This document shows, one piece after another, positions 9,276 through 19,850 of a DNA stretch of 34,974 bases (positions are counted from its first letter, which is position 1; each line of letters begins with the position of its first letter). A program made the position numbers and the translations under genes. The stretch lies in NCBI GenBank assembly GCA_005223375.1, contig RXOD01003949.1:1-34974 (forward strand), given 5' to 3'. The stretch comes from Amoebophrya sp. AT5.2 (taxonomy: Eukaryota; Sar; Dinophyceae; Syndiniales; Amoebophryaceae). The notes beneath the pieces were generated by a model that searched no databases, was not told the origin of the DNA, and was given only the letters and a program-made list of their open reading frames with translations.

Positions 9276-10018
9276 GGATAGGCGCAGAGAAAGACGGTGG
9301 GGTGCTCGCGTCGGCACGGCATTACCAGAGCGACCCCCACGGTGGCACGCCTCTTCACACGACCAAAGAAACCTTTGTGCTTCGCGGCATCCCCAGGACA
9401 AACAACGCACTGAAGAAGATCTATTGTTTGAGCTTCGTCTTTGTCTTTCGAGTGCCCTTGATGAAGAAGGCTTTCGAGTATGGCTGTAATCGCAGACATG
9501 AGCGCTGTGGGCGCGCTGTGTCTAACAAGTCTCGCTCGCGCGACCTCTAGGTGGATGACTGATGTTTTGCTTTTGGTTCTGTCTGAGATTCCGTGTAACA
9601 TTGTGGATCAACATTAGATTGATAGAAGATCAAGATCAACAAGAAGAAGATCACAAATGATCAATTATGTTGAAGAAGCTGCAGCTCCTTTGAGGGTCGC
9701 ATCCCGATTAGAGTGCCTACCGCTCTCGCGTGGATCGAAAGGCCTCTTTTTTGTTTTATTTTTTTCCGCTGCTGTTCTAACACTTTTGTTTCTCTGTTTG
9801 ATTCATTTACAGGAACGGTAGACGTAGACATGAGTACACCCGCCTTCTCATTGCAGAGGTAGGTAACGGTACGTACTTAGAAGATCTTTCGCATCTTCAG
9901 GATCAGCTTCCTTTCCCCTCTCCTACTCGTTTCGGTATCAAATACGGCACTGCTTCTCCAACGTACGGCCGTTTACGTTTTGTTGTAAGTACATTAGTCA
10001 CGAGCACGACCCCCGAAG
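9276..10018. other. Spacer upstream of RPA12
   Basis: No supported gene. A short ATG-initiated stretch at 9830-9859 (MSTPAFSLQ, then AG|GTAGGT) looks like an exon end, but it does not join in frame with the RPA12 exon, so I leave it unassigned. Long frames on the minus strand at 9174-9601 have no exon-like features. Confidence 0.4.
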
Positions 10019-10459
10019 ATGGCGTTTGATGCAGGAAACTACTGCAGAAGGTGTACGAGCATCCTGGACTACACGCACGCTCAGAAGAAGCAGTGCGACT
10101 ACTGCGGCTGGTCAGTTGCCATTGGCGAAAAGGAGGCGCTTTCATCCGCGGTGACCGTCACAAGAGTAGCACAGGTACGAACAGGAACAAATGATCTGGA
10201 TCTTTTTCTTTTGACTTTGAAAACCAAACGCAAAACTGTACGCGAAAAGAAAATACTACATCAGGTGAAGCGATGGCAGAAGGAGAACGCTTTTGCGGTT
10301 CCGAACGCACCAGGTTTGACGGAAATTAACGAGGAGTGCCCAAAATGCGGCAATCCGAAGATGATGTTTTGGACAAGGCAAACGAGATCGGCCGATGAGG
10401 GGCAAACATGCTACTACCAATGCAAGAATTGCAACTACCGCAGAGCTGAGAACTCATGA
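10019..10459 (+). CDS. RPA12: RNA polymerase I subunit RPA12 (A12.2 type), two exons
   Basis: Exons 10019-10174 and 10265-10459 give a 116-residue protein, close to the usual 120-125. The N-terminal zinc ribbon has C9, C12, C26 and C29. The C-terminal TFIIS-like ribbon has C77, C80, C105 and C108. The diagnostic hairpin RSADEGQT (residues 93-100) carries the Asp-Glu pair that supports RNA cleavage. The RSADEGQT wording and the short tail ending ENS separate it from Pol II RPB9 and Pol III RPC11. Its role is in rRNA transcription in the nucleolus: proofreading and termination by Pol I. The 90-nt intron (10175-10264, GTACGA to CATCAG) is a multiple of three and free of stops, so an unspliced form would carry a 30-residue insert between the ribbons. 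The spliced form fits the family better. Confidence 0.88.
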   Translation: MAFDAGNYCRRCTSILDYTHAQKKQCDYCGWSVAIGEKEALSSAVTVTRVAQVRTGTNDLDLFLLTLKTKRKTVREKKILHQVKRWQKENAFAVPNAPGLTEINEECPKCGNPKMMFWTRQTRSADEGQTCYYQCKNCNYRRAENS

Positions 10460-11027
10460 GCAATCGCGCCAGCGGTCGTCGAGAATTTCGCTCGCAAAGC
10501 GGATGCAAACGACGGCGCTTTTCCTTTATCGATCCTGAGAACCACGAAAGACAACGAGAAAGCCTTCATCATATTTCCCAAAGCGAGTTGTATGCCTGGC
10601 CGCGTCGCCCATGCTCTGCAAGCATCTTTTCACCAAAAAAACTTGCTGAAAGAATAAATGTGTTCCCTTTATTCACCCGCCTTCGCTCAAAGGAAGGCCA
10701 CGTGCGCAGCAAAACGAACATATTAAAACGCAATGAGCGTACCGCCGCTGTCGACAGAAGTAGATTTTGCCAGAACCTACACTGCGTCGTCGTTCCGTGC
10801 GTTTCGTTCTTGCCTTGTTGACGCGAATCTAAGAGAAACTCAATTAATAGAAACATTTGATTTTTTTGTGGTAGTAAGCGAGCTCAGTGCAGCAAAGGTG
10901 TAGCTGTAGCTGCTTCCGCTCAGGTTCAGGAGCATATTAGGCCAGAATTCCAAAATGAATCTCGATTCGTAGTCGTTGTACAACGCTACAAACATTAACA
11001 TACACGACTAACTCTAACGATCACGAC
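10460..11027. other. Spacer; overlapping 121-codon frame not supported
   Basis: A frame from an ATG overlapping the RPA12 stop (10456-10821) is basic and of mixed composition, without a domain. I treat it as chance. The rest is 3' flank of RPA12 and 5' flank of the next gene. Confidence 0.4.
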
Positions 11028-14000
11028 ATGTGGCCCCGTCGTAAGGAGCGGGACTTGCCGCTGCTGTCCCCCACGCGGCTGTGGCAGGATGTTGACGCGG
11101 ATGACGACGAGTGGGAGGACCAGATTCAGCAAATTCCGAAGAAATATATTCGTACCTCGGCTGCCGACTACAATCACGACTACGTCGTGGGCGAGCTTCA
11201 AAAGCTCCAGGAGAAGGAGGACGAACACTTCGCCAATCGGGAGGCATCGCCTGCGCGCACCCCGGACGACATGGTGTTACGGCTGCCGCTGCTCAAATTG
11301 AGCGACCTGCTGGAGGACGTAGATGGGGTGGAGATGAATGAGCAAGGGACCGAGGGGGCAGGGGCAGAAGCTGTAGACGAAAACAGCGAGGCGAAGAACG
11401 GCGCAAGACCTATTGATGCAGCAGCAGAAGCCGGGAAGGGCGATGCGGAAGATGATGACGACGATTTGGGACTGTCGCCACTGAGTTCGCCAACCGCCGG
11501 CAATACGCCGTCCAACGCTGCAGGGAAGCGGATCATGCCACCGCGAAACGGAGTAGTGGAGGCGGAGAGTGGCGGTAAGAGGAGTCGTGTTGTTTGGTAG
11601 CAGGTCGTTCTGATTCATCATCGCGCCGCAAAAGCATCGATCCACACTCACAGCACTGAAATTTCTGTTCGTTGACCACCACACGACCAGATGACGCCGG
11701 GGACGATGAAGTCGAAGAGGAGAGCCTCGGCGACTTGTTGGCGCAGGTTGACGATCACGACAGCCGCAACTACGGAGCCGAGGAGGAGCAGGAGGACCGG
11801 GACGACAGTGTTCCCATGATGTCCCCCGTCGTCCCAAAAACCACCAAGCCAAAGGTCGGCACGCCGGCGCGGATCACCTCCGTCGGAATTGGGGCGAAGC
11901 CGTCCTTTCTGCGCGCGGCCGCTCCTCCGGTTCTCGCCGCGGCAAACCGCGGCGGCAACGGGGGTGCAGCGGCATCGTCGGGAGGATTCCCTGCGGCGAG
12001 AACAGGTCCCGCGACGCTGTTTTCCGGTGGGCACGACGACGACGAAATGTCCAAAATTCTGGGGCCACTCCTCGGGGCCGACGACGCGGGGGAGGAGGAG
12101 GAACCAAACGATGTTGGCGCAGAAATAGAAAATGGTAAACGTGCAGCGACCTCCGCTACTGAACCTCCTGTAATACCACCAGAAGTGGGCGAAAAGCAGG
12201 AAAACGCAAGAAGCAAGCACGCGGAAGTTCCTGAGAAGCCGCCAGCTTCGGACCCGGACAACAACGAGGAGCCCCTGCTGTCAGTGGATGACGCGTTGGC
12301 GTCCCTTGAACAGGATCACCAGCAGTTTTTCCCGCCGAGCCGGAGAGCCGGAACTTCTGAACCTGCTTCTGCAGATAAGCCAAAAGAAGAAGATCCGCCA
12401 CTACCTCCAAGTACGCCCACTGGGCTTACGGGCAAGCAAATTTCCGCGCAGCGGCGGTCCTCATCGTCGCTGATGGTCGACGTTCCTTCGAACACCGACT
12501 TGACCCAATTGGGCGAGGCAGATTCTGACGACGGCGTGGCGGCGACGCAATCGCAATCGTCGGCACAACGAACGCGAGTGCAGCTAGGAGAAGCGGAGAA
12601 TGTAAACATTCCGGCCTCGTCGCCGGAGACTGCGGCTCCTGCGGCCGGCGGGGCACGGGCAGCACGTGCCGACTTTTCGCGTTTCCACTCCGCGTCCTCA
12701 TCGGCCTACGAGCTTGTGGTCGACACCGAGACCAGCTCCGCACAAACGGTGGCGGGAAGTAGTTCGAAATCAAGCAGCTCGGGGAAGAGCGGGACGAATG
12801 AAGCGGAAGATGGATCCGCGACGAGCCGCAAGGACCGTGTTCCTAGCTCCAGCTCGACCGCGTTTCCCTTTCCTTCTCCCGTAACTGCTGCGGCGGCAGC
12901 CCTGAAAAGTGGTGGCGCGTTTACAACCGCTTCAGCGCTTTCGCCCCCAAAGATTGTAGATAGCAGTAATTCGGCCTCAGGGTCAGGAGCAGGCAGTGGC
13001 CGGGGTCGCGTGTTTGGCGACATTCTCGGCGGCCTTGCAGGCCCGGGCGGGGGGGGCAACGGCAGCAGGCCAGCACGCGGTGCGGTCGCTGTCCCGGTAA
13101 CCGCGGTGGCGAAAGATATTGCCGCCGCGGGAGTCGAGGCCGATGACTGGACATCAGACTCAGATGACTTCAACTATCAGGTAGTCTTCATTTTCATCAC
13201 ACAGCTCGTTTGAAGGTCATTGAGAACAAGAGACTTTGAGTAAGATTCATTGATTCTTTCCGAACCCCTTCTGTCCAACAACTGCGTCAGGGCAATACGA
13301 ACCGCAAAAGTGAGCAGGCTAGGCGTGGCGCGAAGGAAGCTTCCCCTGTGACGACTTCACCACTGATGCCTGCGGTAGCTGCACCAGCTGCAGCAGCAGG
13401 AGCAGCGACGACCGTGAAGAAACCCGGTCCGCCGACGCTCGCCCCCATTGAGCCGCGAGGGCCTTCGGCCACAACTGCAGCCGACGACAAAACCAAGACC
13501 AATGGCACCCCTTCGCCGGCGAGTTCGCGCGCGGGGGCGAGCTCCCCTGCCTCAGTCGAGGTGAGTCCCTCGCCCCTACCGTTCCGGATTCGCTCTGTAA
13601 AACAGGGCGACCGCAATTTGCTCTCGCCGCAGTCGCAAGCGTCAGCCGCAGCGAAAGGTAGCAGTCCAGTGAACGCAAGTTCCACAGCTGGCGGGGGAAC
13701 GTCGTCCTCGAGTGGCGGCGCGAGCTTGCTCCAGAAAGCGGTCGCAGGAGCAGGGACCAAGCAGCCGCCACCCGGAACCAAGGAGGACGACGACGGCATC
13801 AACGACGCTGTATTTCGCCTGTTTGGCGGAGCAGGCGGGGCGGACGAGTCCTCTTCAGCATCCCCGCAGTCGACCTCGCCGGACCGATCGCCGCCGAAGT
13901 CGCCAAATGAAGATGTAGTCGTGGCCGCAGGCGAGGAGAATCAAGTAGCGGAAGATGATGTCGCTGGAGACAGCAAGGAGGAGAGCGGCGGCGAGCTACC

Positions 14001-16986
14001 TCTACTAGGAGAAATGGGCGTCGCGGTCGCGGGCTCACCAACAGAGGCTTCGGCACTCGAGCTTGTTGTCGACGATGACCTGGTGCAGGCGCGTGCGCAA
14101 TCTCCCCCGACAGCACTTAGTGCTGCATGGGCACCTGCGGGCCTCGACTCGAAAGCAGAGTCGAAATCATCGTCGGCCCCCGAGAATCAGATCGCAAGCG
14201 GCACATCGTCGGAATACGCGATTGAAATAGCGAGCAACTTCACGCTCGATTCGCGGCCCGTCAACGTACCTGGCGCGCCATCCGGTGCCGCGGCAGCTCC
14301 GGTAGGTGGAACAAGCGTTCCCGGCGCACCACCACCTGTACCTGGGGTCGGTGGCGCAAAACCAACTGCTTTGTCCGGGGCGTCCGGATCAGCTCCTGTG
14401 GTCGCTACAGCACCACCTCCGCCGGCTCCTGTGAAGAGCAAGGAGTCTTCGCCCCGAACGGGATCCGACGACATTCCGCCACTGCCGCGAAAGGACGGAT
14501 CCTCTTCCGCGTCATCTGAGTACGTCCTCGAGGTCGGAACGGCGACCGAGCTAGAGCTTGCTAGTGAGCCACCGTCCGCAGCTGAGCTTGGGAGTAAGTT
14601 CGATACCGGACGAAATGTGAATGTCGCGACATCAAACATCGCTCCGACTCCAGCGGTGAAGCCGCCCGTCCCGCCACCGCCGCCTCTACCGGCTGCGCCA
14701 GCGAAGAACGCGACGACGCCAGCGGATGACGAAGACGCTTTTGTGTTTCGTTTGCAGCCTGATGGTGGGGATGACGATTCGGCAGAGCAGGACGCGGACA
14801 GCTTCTCTACTGATCGAGGAGCAATGGCTGACCAGGCGAAGTCTCCATTCCAGAGAAGTGACACCGCGGACGCGAACTTCATCAAAAATCTCGTGGAGGC
14901 GGACCAGCGGAGCGAAAGCCAGTCGCCCGCGAGGAAGTCAGCTGCGGAGGACGCAGCGGTCATCAAGGGCCTCGTTGAGGAGAAACAAGGAACAACGACG
15001 GAACCGGAAGCAGCAGCTGAAGTAGAAGATGCCGACAGTCTCAGTCCCGCGTCGTGGGATCAGCGCAAGCCAAGGGCAACGCCTCCTTCGCCTCCAATAT
15101 CAGTCGCAAAAGATAAAGATGATGCTGATGAAAAGGACGCAGATGCGGACAAGGAGAACATGCGCCCTGCCGCGATGTCGAATCGCTCCCCGCGGCTGCC
15201 CGAGTACCAGAACAAGGGGGCAGCCATTGTTTTCGAGCACGGCGCGGATCTGTCGCTGTCGCCCGGCAAAACGCAGACGCAGTGGCGCTCGCTGGGATTG
15301 GGCTTTCTAGGTGCCGGCGATTCGGGTTCTGCTTCTGGGTCCCTAGCTGGGGACGCGACTCCACCCTCCCGCCCAGGCACGGGTGACGCGACCCCGCCGC
15401 CACCTCTTCCGCCAGGCGACGCGACGCCGCCAGGGGGGCCGGCGTCGGCTGGTTCCGCAACAAGTAGTCGAAACGCGTCCAGGAGGCCGTCGTTCGTGCC
15501 GCCGCAGAAAATCTCGAAGTGGAACGCAGGGAGCGGACCACCATCGGGAAGTACTATTTTTCGCTAGGCGGAGCAGGCGGACTCCGAGTCCTTTTTTTTG
15601 TACACCGTCATCGCAGTTTTCTTTTTGGTTTTGGTTCCTCGTTGTTCAGGTTCCAATGGAGGCAATCCCGCGAAAAACAAAAACGAAGGTAACACGCCTC
15701 CGTTGCCTCCTTTCCCGAAGGCGGGCACAACTCCACTTCATGTGGAAACTAGCCCTCCCGAGCCGCAAGGAGCAACCAAGCGAACGTTCCCTGCATCATT
15801 GGAAACGCCGGTGTTTGGCGTGTCCCCGCTTGATTCCCCGCCCCAAACTAACAACCTCCGCGCCCCTCGCGGTGTCGGGCTTGGCGCAACCGATGTCGCG
15901 ATACGAAATTTCCAGCACCAGCAGGCAGGCGGGCCACTAGAAGATCCAAGGCAACAGCTGCCCTCGGCGCAGTTTGTAGATTTTCAGCAGCAGGAGCAAG
16001 CCGGCGTGGCGCGAACCGGTTCGGCTTCGGTCCTAGGGGGACACGCAGCTGCCACAAGCTCAAGCAGTCGCTCGTTCGCGTACGAGCCGGGATCGCGGGC
16101 CTCCGAAGCACTCTCAACCCACACGAGCATGCAGCGAACGGGTGCTGCGAGCATGGCGGGTCCATCGTTCTGCTCCACCGGCGATAGCAATAGAAATACT
16201 GCGGGAGTTAGCAGAACTTTCACTATCGCTCAGGGGGGAGGGGTCGACATCCCAACCTCATCCCCAAGTGGGCGCCGAGCCGGAGAAGGTGGACAGCCAG
16301 CAACGTCGCGATCGATGCTAGCCGGCAGCGCCAGTACGATCTCGTTCTCGGGCTTTCTCGGCGACCACCTGTTGGGCAGTCCAGCAACGGCGTTCGAGCA
16401 GGTTTCGTACCATCAGCGCGCCGCTATGCTGGATACGTCTCTGTCGATGGACCTGAGCGCGCTTACGTCGCATCCGCTCTTCAATGCCAGCCTCGCGAGC
16501 CCGGGGCGCGTGCGTTTGTCGCAAACCGATCCGTCGTACTACGGAGGGGCGGAAGGTGGAGGTGTGGCACAGCACCTTTCTGGGGAAGGAGCTCTCGGTA
16601 GCTCGCGCATTTTTCTCGACTCCAGCGATCGGGCGCTCCACCCGGCTGCGGGAAGTCCCTCCTCCCGTAGTTACGTCGGGGGCGGCTACGGGAGCGGCGC
16701 CTACCACCAAGCGCCGCACCCTACCGGGAGTCCCGGACTCGGAGGTGCGGGCGGGAAAATCACAGGCGGTCCAGCTGGACGAGGCAGGTATCGCACCATG
16801 TCGGTATTGGAGGCGACGGAAAACGTCGGGCGAGCATTCGGGGGGCAGAGGCGGGCGCCCGCCCTATCGGACCTGCGGCACCGGTTTTCGATGCTCCAAC
16901 AGCGATGCCAGCAGCAGCCGGGGAAGACGACAGATGCCAGCACGATTTTCCGTCGCAGGTTGGAGGCGGGAGCTAACCGGAACTAG
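11028..16986 (+). CDS. Giant disordered Ser/Ala/Pro-rich protein, 1877 aa, four exons
   Basis: Exons 11028-11574, 11691-13180, 13291-15550 and 15650-16986 join exactly in frame; introns are 116, 110 and 99 nt with GT-AG ends. I do not recognise a family. The first 95 residues look ordered (DYNHDYVVGELQKLQEKEDE). Most of the rest is low complexity: acidic patches, Ser/Ala runs, poly-Pro stretches (PPVPPPPPLPAAP) and many SP sites that could be phosphorylated. Short motifs recur: SAYELVVD, SALELVVD, SEYAIEIA, SEYVLEVG; AVFRLFGG and FVFRLQPD; FIKNLVEADQ and VIKGLVEEKQ. This suggests a scaffold with repeated docking motifs. Alternative 3' end: a splice from about 16957 (GTTGGA) to about 17066 would enter a coiled-coil-like frame (DELLLHQRELQRVQVEIA) in phase, but the donor is poor. 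There are no membrane helices or signal peptide. Confidence 0.65.
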
Positions 16987-17947
16987 ACGGCCGCTGAAGA
17001 AGAAGATACCGGATAGGTGGAGCCAACATGCTTGCAGCTGCGAACTGAAATTTTATGAGACATCAGACGAGATGAGCTGCTGCTGCACCAGCGGGAGCTT
17101 CAGCGGGTCCAAGTGGAAATCGCTTTATGCGGAGAACTGCAGTTTTTATCCTCAATGCCACATCACGATGAACGGGTCTCACAAACGAGTCCGAGGCTGA
17201 AAGAAGAGAAGGGTTGTACGTACTCCAGCGGGACGAGTTGGGTTTTCACGCTGATTGAGCTGATCATGCTGGTGTTCTCGCATCAATGTCAGGACCAGTA
17301 GGCCACCAGTGCGTCTAGGTGAACGTGCCGCCGAACATAGTTGTAGACGCACCGTGCCGTGCTGCCTTTCGGTTTCAAGTTGTAACTCAGTACCTCCCAT
17401 GGTCATGGCGTGTAAGTATATTTGTTGTGATTTTGATCAATCACCCAGCTGGCGAAAAAGAAGATCAACTTTGCTTCGGTTTTCGTGCACTAGTTTTTCT
17501 TTTTTCATCGCACAGAGTCAGAGACAGAACTAAAACAAAGAGATACAGTAAAGGCGCCGTCCCCACCGGCATTGGATATCAGATTTCTCCCTCGACGCTT
17601 GCGCTTGTATGTAACCATGTCCTAACGCAGACGCTAAGACTAACGCAGCCGCATGCGCACGAACTACCTAGTACTTGTACTTCTACGTCAACCTCCAAGT
17701 CCACCTCCTCCTCCTCGACGAAGACGACATCGTCATCGACAAGATTTTTCTCTTGATCTTCAACATCTAGCGCGGGAGCCGCTATTGCATGAGCGGAAGC
17801 GCACAAAGGATTGAGCTCAGCAGCTTTACAAGGCATCTACGGCGCCACAACCAACCGTAGGAGCCGCGCGTGCCCGCTTTGTGGTCAGAACACTTGTAAT
17901 ATTATTTAAGTACAGAATCAGAAGTGTTGACTTCCACTTCCGCAACC
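16987..17947. other. Spacer, possibly including extra 3' exon of the giant gene
   Basis: Between 17059 and 17301 an open frame without ATG encodes a heptad-like stretch (LLLHQRELQRVQVEIALC) that could be an alternative last exon of the upstream gene. A Thr/Ser-rich frame at 17640-17756 comes from a CCTC/TCGT-rich low-complexity tract (17690-17750) and is not convincing. Nothing else is visible. Confidence 0.35.
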
Positions 17948-18766
17948 ATGAGCGGGGCGGAGCAGCCGACGTCAGCGCCCGGTGGTGGGGTACTGGGCTG
18001 GGAGGATGCGGCATTGTCCACGCAGATTTTACTCATCGGAAACGCTGTTTTGCTCGTGATGATGTTTCCAGAACTTGCAGTCGGCTGGATTCTTAACGTC
18101 ACGCTCGCCGTGCTCTTCGCCGGCCTCCTGTGCAAAGTCTGCGGAAGTACTTGACATTGATGAATGCCATTGCCATAGATAGACGGTTAGGGTCCTCGGC
18201 AGTTCTTGTTTATTTTGTGACGACCACAGTCGGGGGCACATCAGTGAATCTGAATCTATCTGTATCTGAAACCAATCAATCTCTGACAGGAGAAGTGCAG
18301 CTCGAGGATGTCGCTTTGGAGAGGTTTGTGAGCCGAGAAAGCGCCGCCGCATGCTGGAACGAGACGTATTCGAACGCGGCACGACTTCTGGCCCGGGCCA
18401 CGCCACTCGCGACGTGGAGGGACTGCTGGGCATCCGCCGGCCTAACTGCCGGATTGTACTATCTATACGTTTTTGTTTCTGACGAGTATGCTTTGTCGTT
18501 CCCTTTGATGTCGTGATAGATTTTTGATTGTGCAAATTAATTGGAATTTGCCTTCACGTTCACACCACAGGTACGCACTATCATGGGTCGTTTCGACCAT
18601 AGCCTTGGTGCCGACGCTGTTTCTCTCATGGAACGGCGCTTTTCTGTACGGCGCGTTTCGAAAGCCAATATGGGATCAGCTTGATCCCTACTGCGCAATG
18701 GCGAACGCGAAATCGCAAGAGGCCTGGGGAATGGTTCCAAGGTACGTGGAGAAGAAAAAGGAGTAG
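17948..18766 (+). CDS. Reticulon-like ER membrane-shaping protein, three exons
   Basis: Exons 17948-18146, 18290-18485 and 18571-18766 give 196 residues. The layout follows the reticulon homology domain. A long first hydrophobic hairpin (LLIGNAVLLVMMFPELAV, then ILNVTLAVLFAGLL; about residues 27-64) is followed by a loop of about 66 residues with the FVSRESAAACW and NAARLLARA helices. A second hydrophobic hairpin (YALSWVVSTIALVPTLFLSW and GAFLYG) ends in a cytosolic tail FRKPIWDQLDPY, comparable to the family's LYEKYEDQID segment. Reticulons curve tubular ER. There is no C-terminal KKXX motif, but the tail is lysine-rich (EKKKE). The family call rests on architecture and pattern, not on a diagnostic motif; another double-hairpin ER protein remains possible. 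Donors are GTACTT and GTATGC. Confidence 0.55.
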
Positions 18767-19850
18767 AAGATAGAAGACGGTATCCAGTGCCCCGCAACGA
18801 GTGGCAAAGACGACCGGAGAAAGGTCGCCAGTGCTCTTCCCGGGAAAAATATGATGCAACCAGAACCAGGATGAAGATCCAGCGGAAAGCCTTCGGATTG
18901 CGCGTTTGTTGGGCGCAGTGCTGTTGACGGTCGTCCTTGATGCAACTCCGAGACTTCCCATTCAGCGCGCTTTCTTGTGCTTTTGCCGCATGCGGCAATA
19001 TCAAATTCAAGATATGACGCACCATAACCACAAAATGAACAGTAGCTCAAGCTCGCTGGCAGCGAGAACGCATGAGGACGATTCGTCACCTGCTGGCGAC
19101 GTCAGCACCCTGCCTCTTTTACTTTTTCCATTAAGACGGAAAGAAAACACCACGAAGGAGAGATAAACAACGAACACGATCGGTGCGTTGCTGATGGATG
19201 CTGCCGTCGAGGGGTCAGGGGTCGAAGCTTGGTCTCGTGAGTTGCTGCCGTTGAATACGTTACTACCATCCAAAACAAAACAAAACAAATCTAAGATACG
19301 ATTTTATGATCATCTAAGATTTTTCGCAGTCTTCGCTTGCGTCTTAGTTCCTCGGTTCAGTCGTTGATTCTTCATGCGCACCGTAACTGTAGACTATGGC
19401 GAGGTTAGTACCGGACGGACCACACGCACACAGTCGTTCTCGTCCATACGATTATGATCATCTTCTCTAGACAACAGACCAGAGAGCCCAAGCAGCAGGC
19501 TGAAAAGTAAGAACCACTGCTGTCCATCAACCACTGCTGTCCGCTTTCAACCGGACACTAGCTTCTATGGATCCCACCGCGGCCCAGTGTGTTCTACCCA
19601 ATCTTAGTTCCTGTCGGTCTAGCGTGGTAGCTTCATTCTTGCCCCGGCCTCGGCCACCCAGGGATGCGTGTGGCTTTTCACGCCATGGTTACGCGGAGAA
19701 ATCCGAAAATCAAATTCGGGGAACGGCACTGGCTAGCAGGTCGAGCCTCACGTGACCGGCCCTTATGGCGGGGATCGATTCGAAAAAAAAAAGAAAGTTA
19801 AAGCCGTGTCGTGGCAAACAAAACGAAAAAAAGCGTTCGGTAGTTCAAAG
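18767..19850. other. Spacer with one possible tiny spliced gene
   Basis: One arrangement of exons 19396-19403, 19471-19506 and about 19659-19755 would give a basic 46-residue protein starting MARQQTREPKQQAEK, with GT-AG sites (GTTAGT, GTAAGA). The start is reminiscent of small SERF/ZNF706-type proteins (MARGxQ), but the rest does not match. Otherwise nothing is supported in this 1.1 kb. The frame of the next gene stays open upstream of its ATG back to 19737. Confidence 0.25.

Noticed and set aside
9830..9859. First exon of RPA12
   Set aside because: The donor phase does not fit the GNYCRRC frame; the ATG at 10019 gives a protein of family length.
10456..10821. Second gene overlapping the RPA12 stop
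   Set aside because: An ATG frame of 121 codons, but mixed composition, no domain, and a competing minus frame over the same bases.
14187..14966. Minus-strand 259-residue frame
   Set aside because: Shadow of the Ala/Ser/Pro-rich exon 3 of the giant gene; GC-rich codons keep the antisense frame open.
11575..15649. Separate genes for each long frame between 11 and 17 kb
   Set aside because: Each gap has GT-AG sites that restore phase exactly and the composition continues across them, so one four-exon gene is simpler.
19396..19755. Histone H3 or SERF-type gene
   Set aside because: Only the first few residues (MAR, Q/K-rich) are reminiscent; the remainder does not follow either family.
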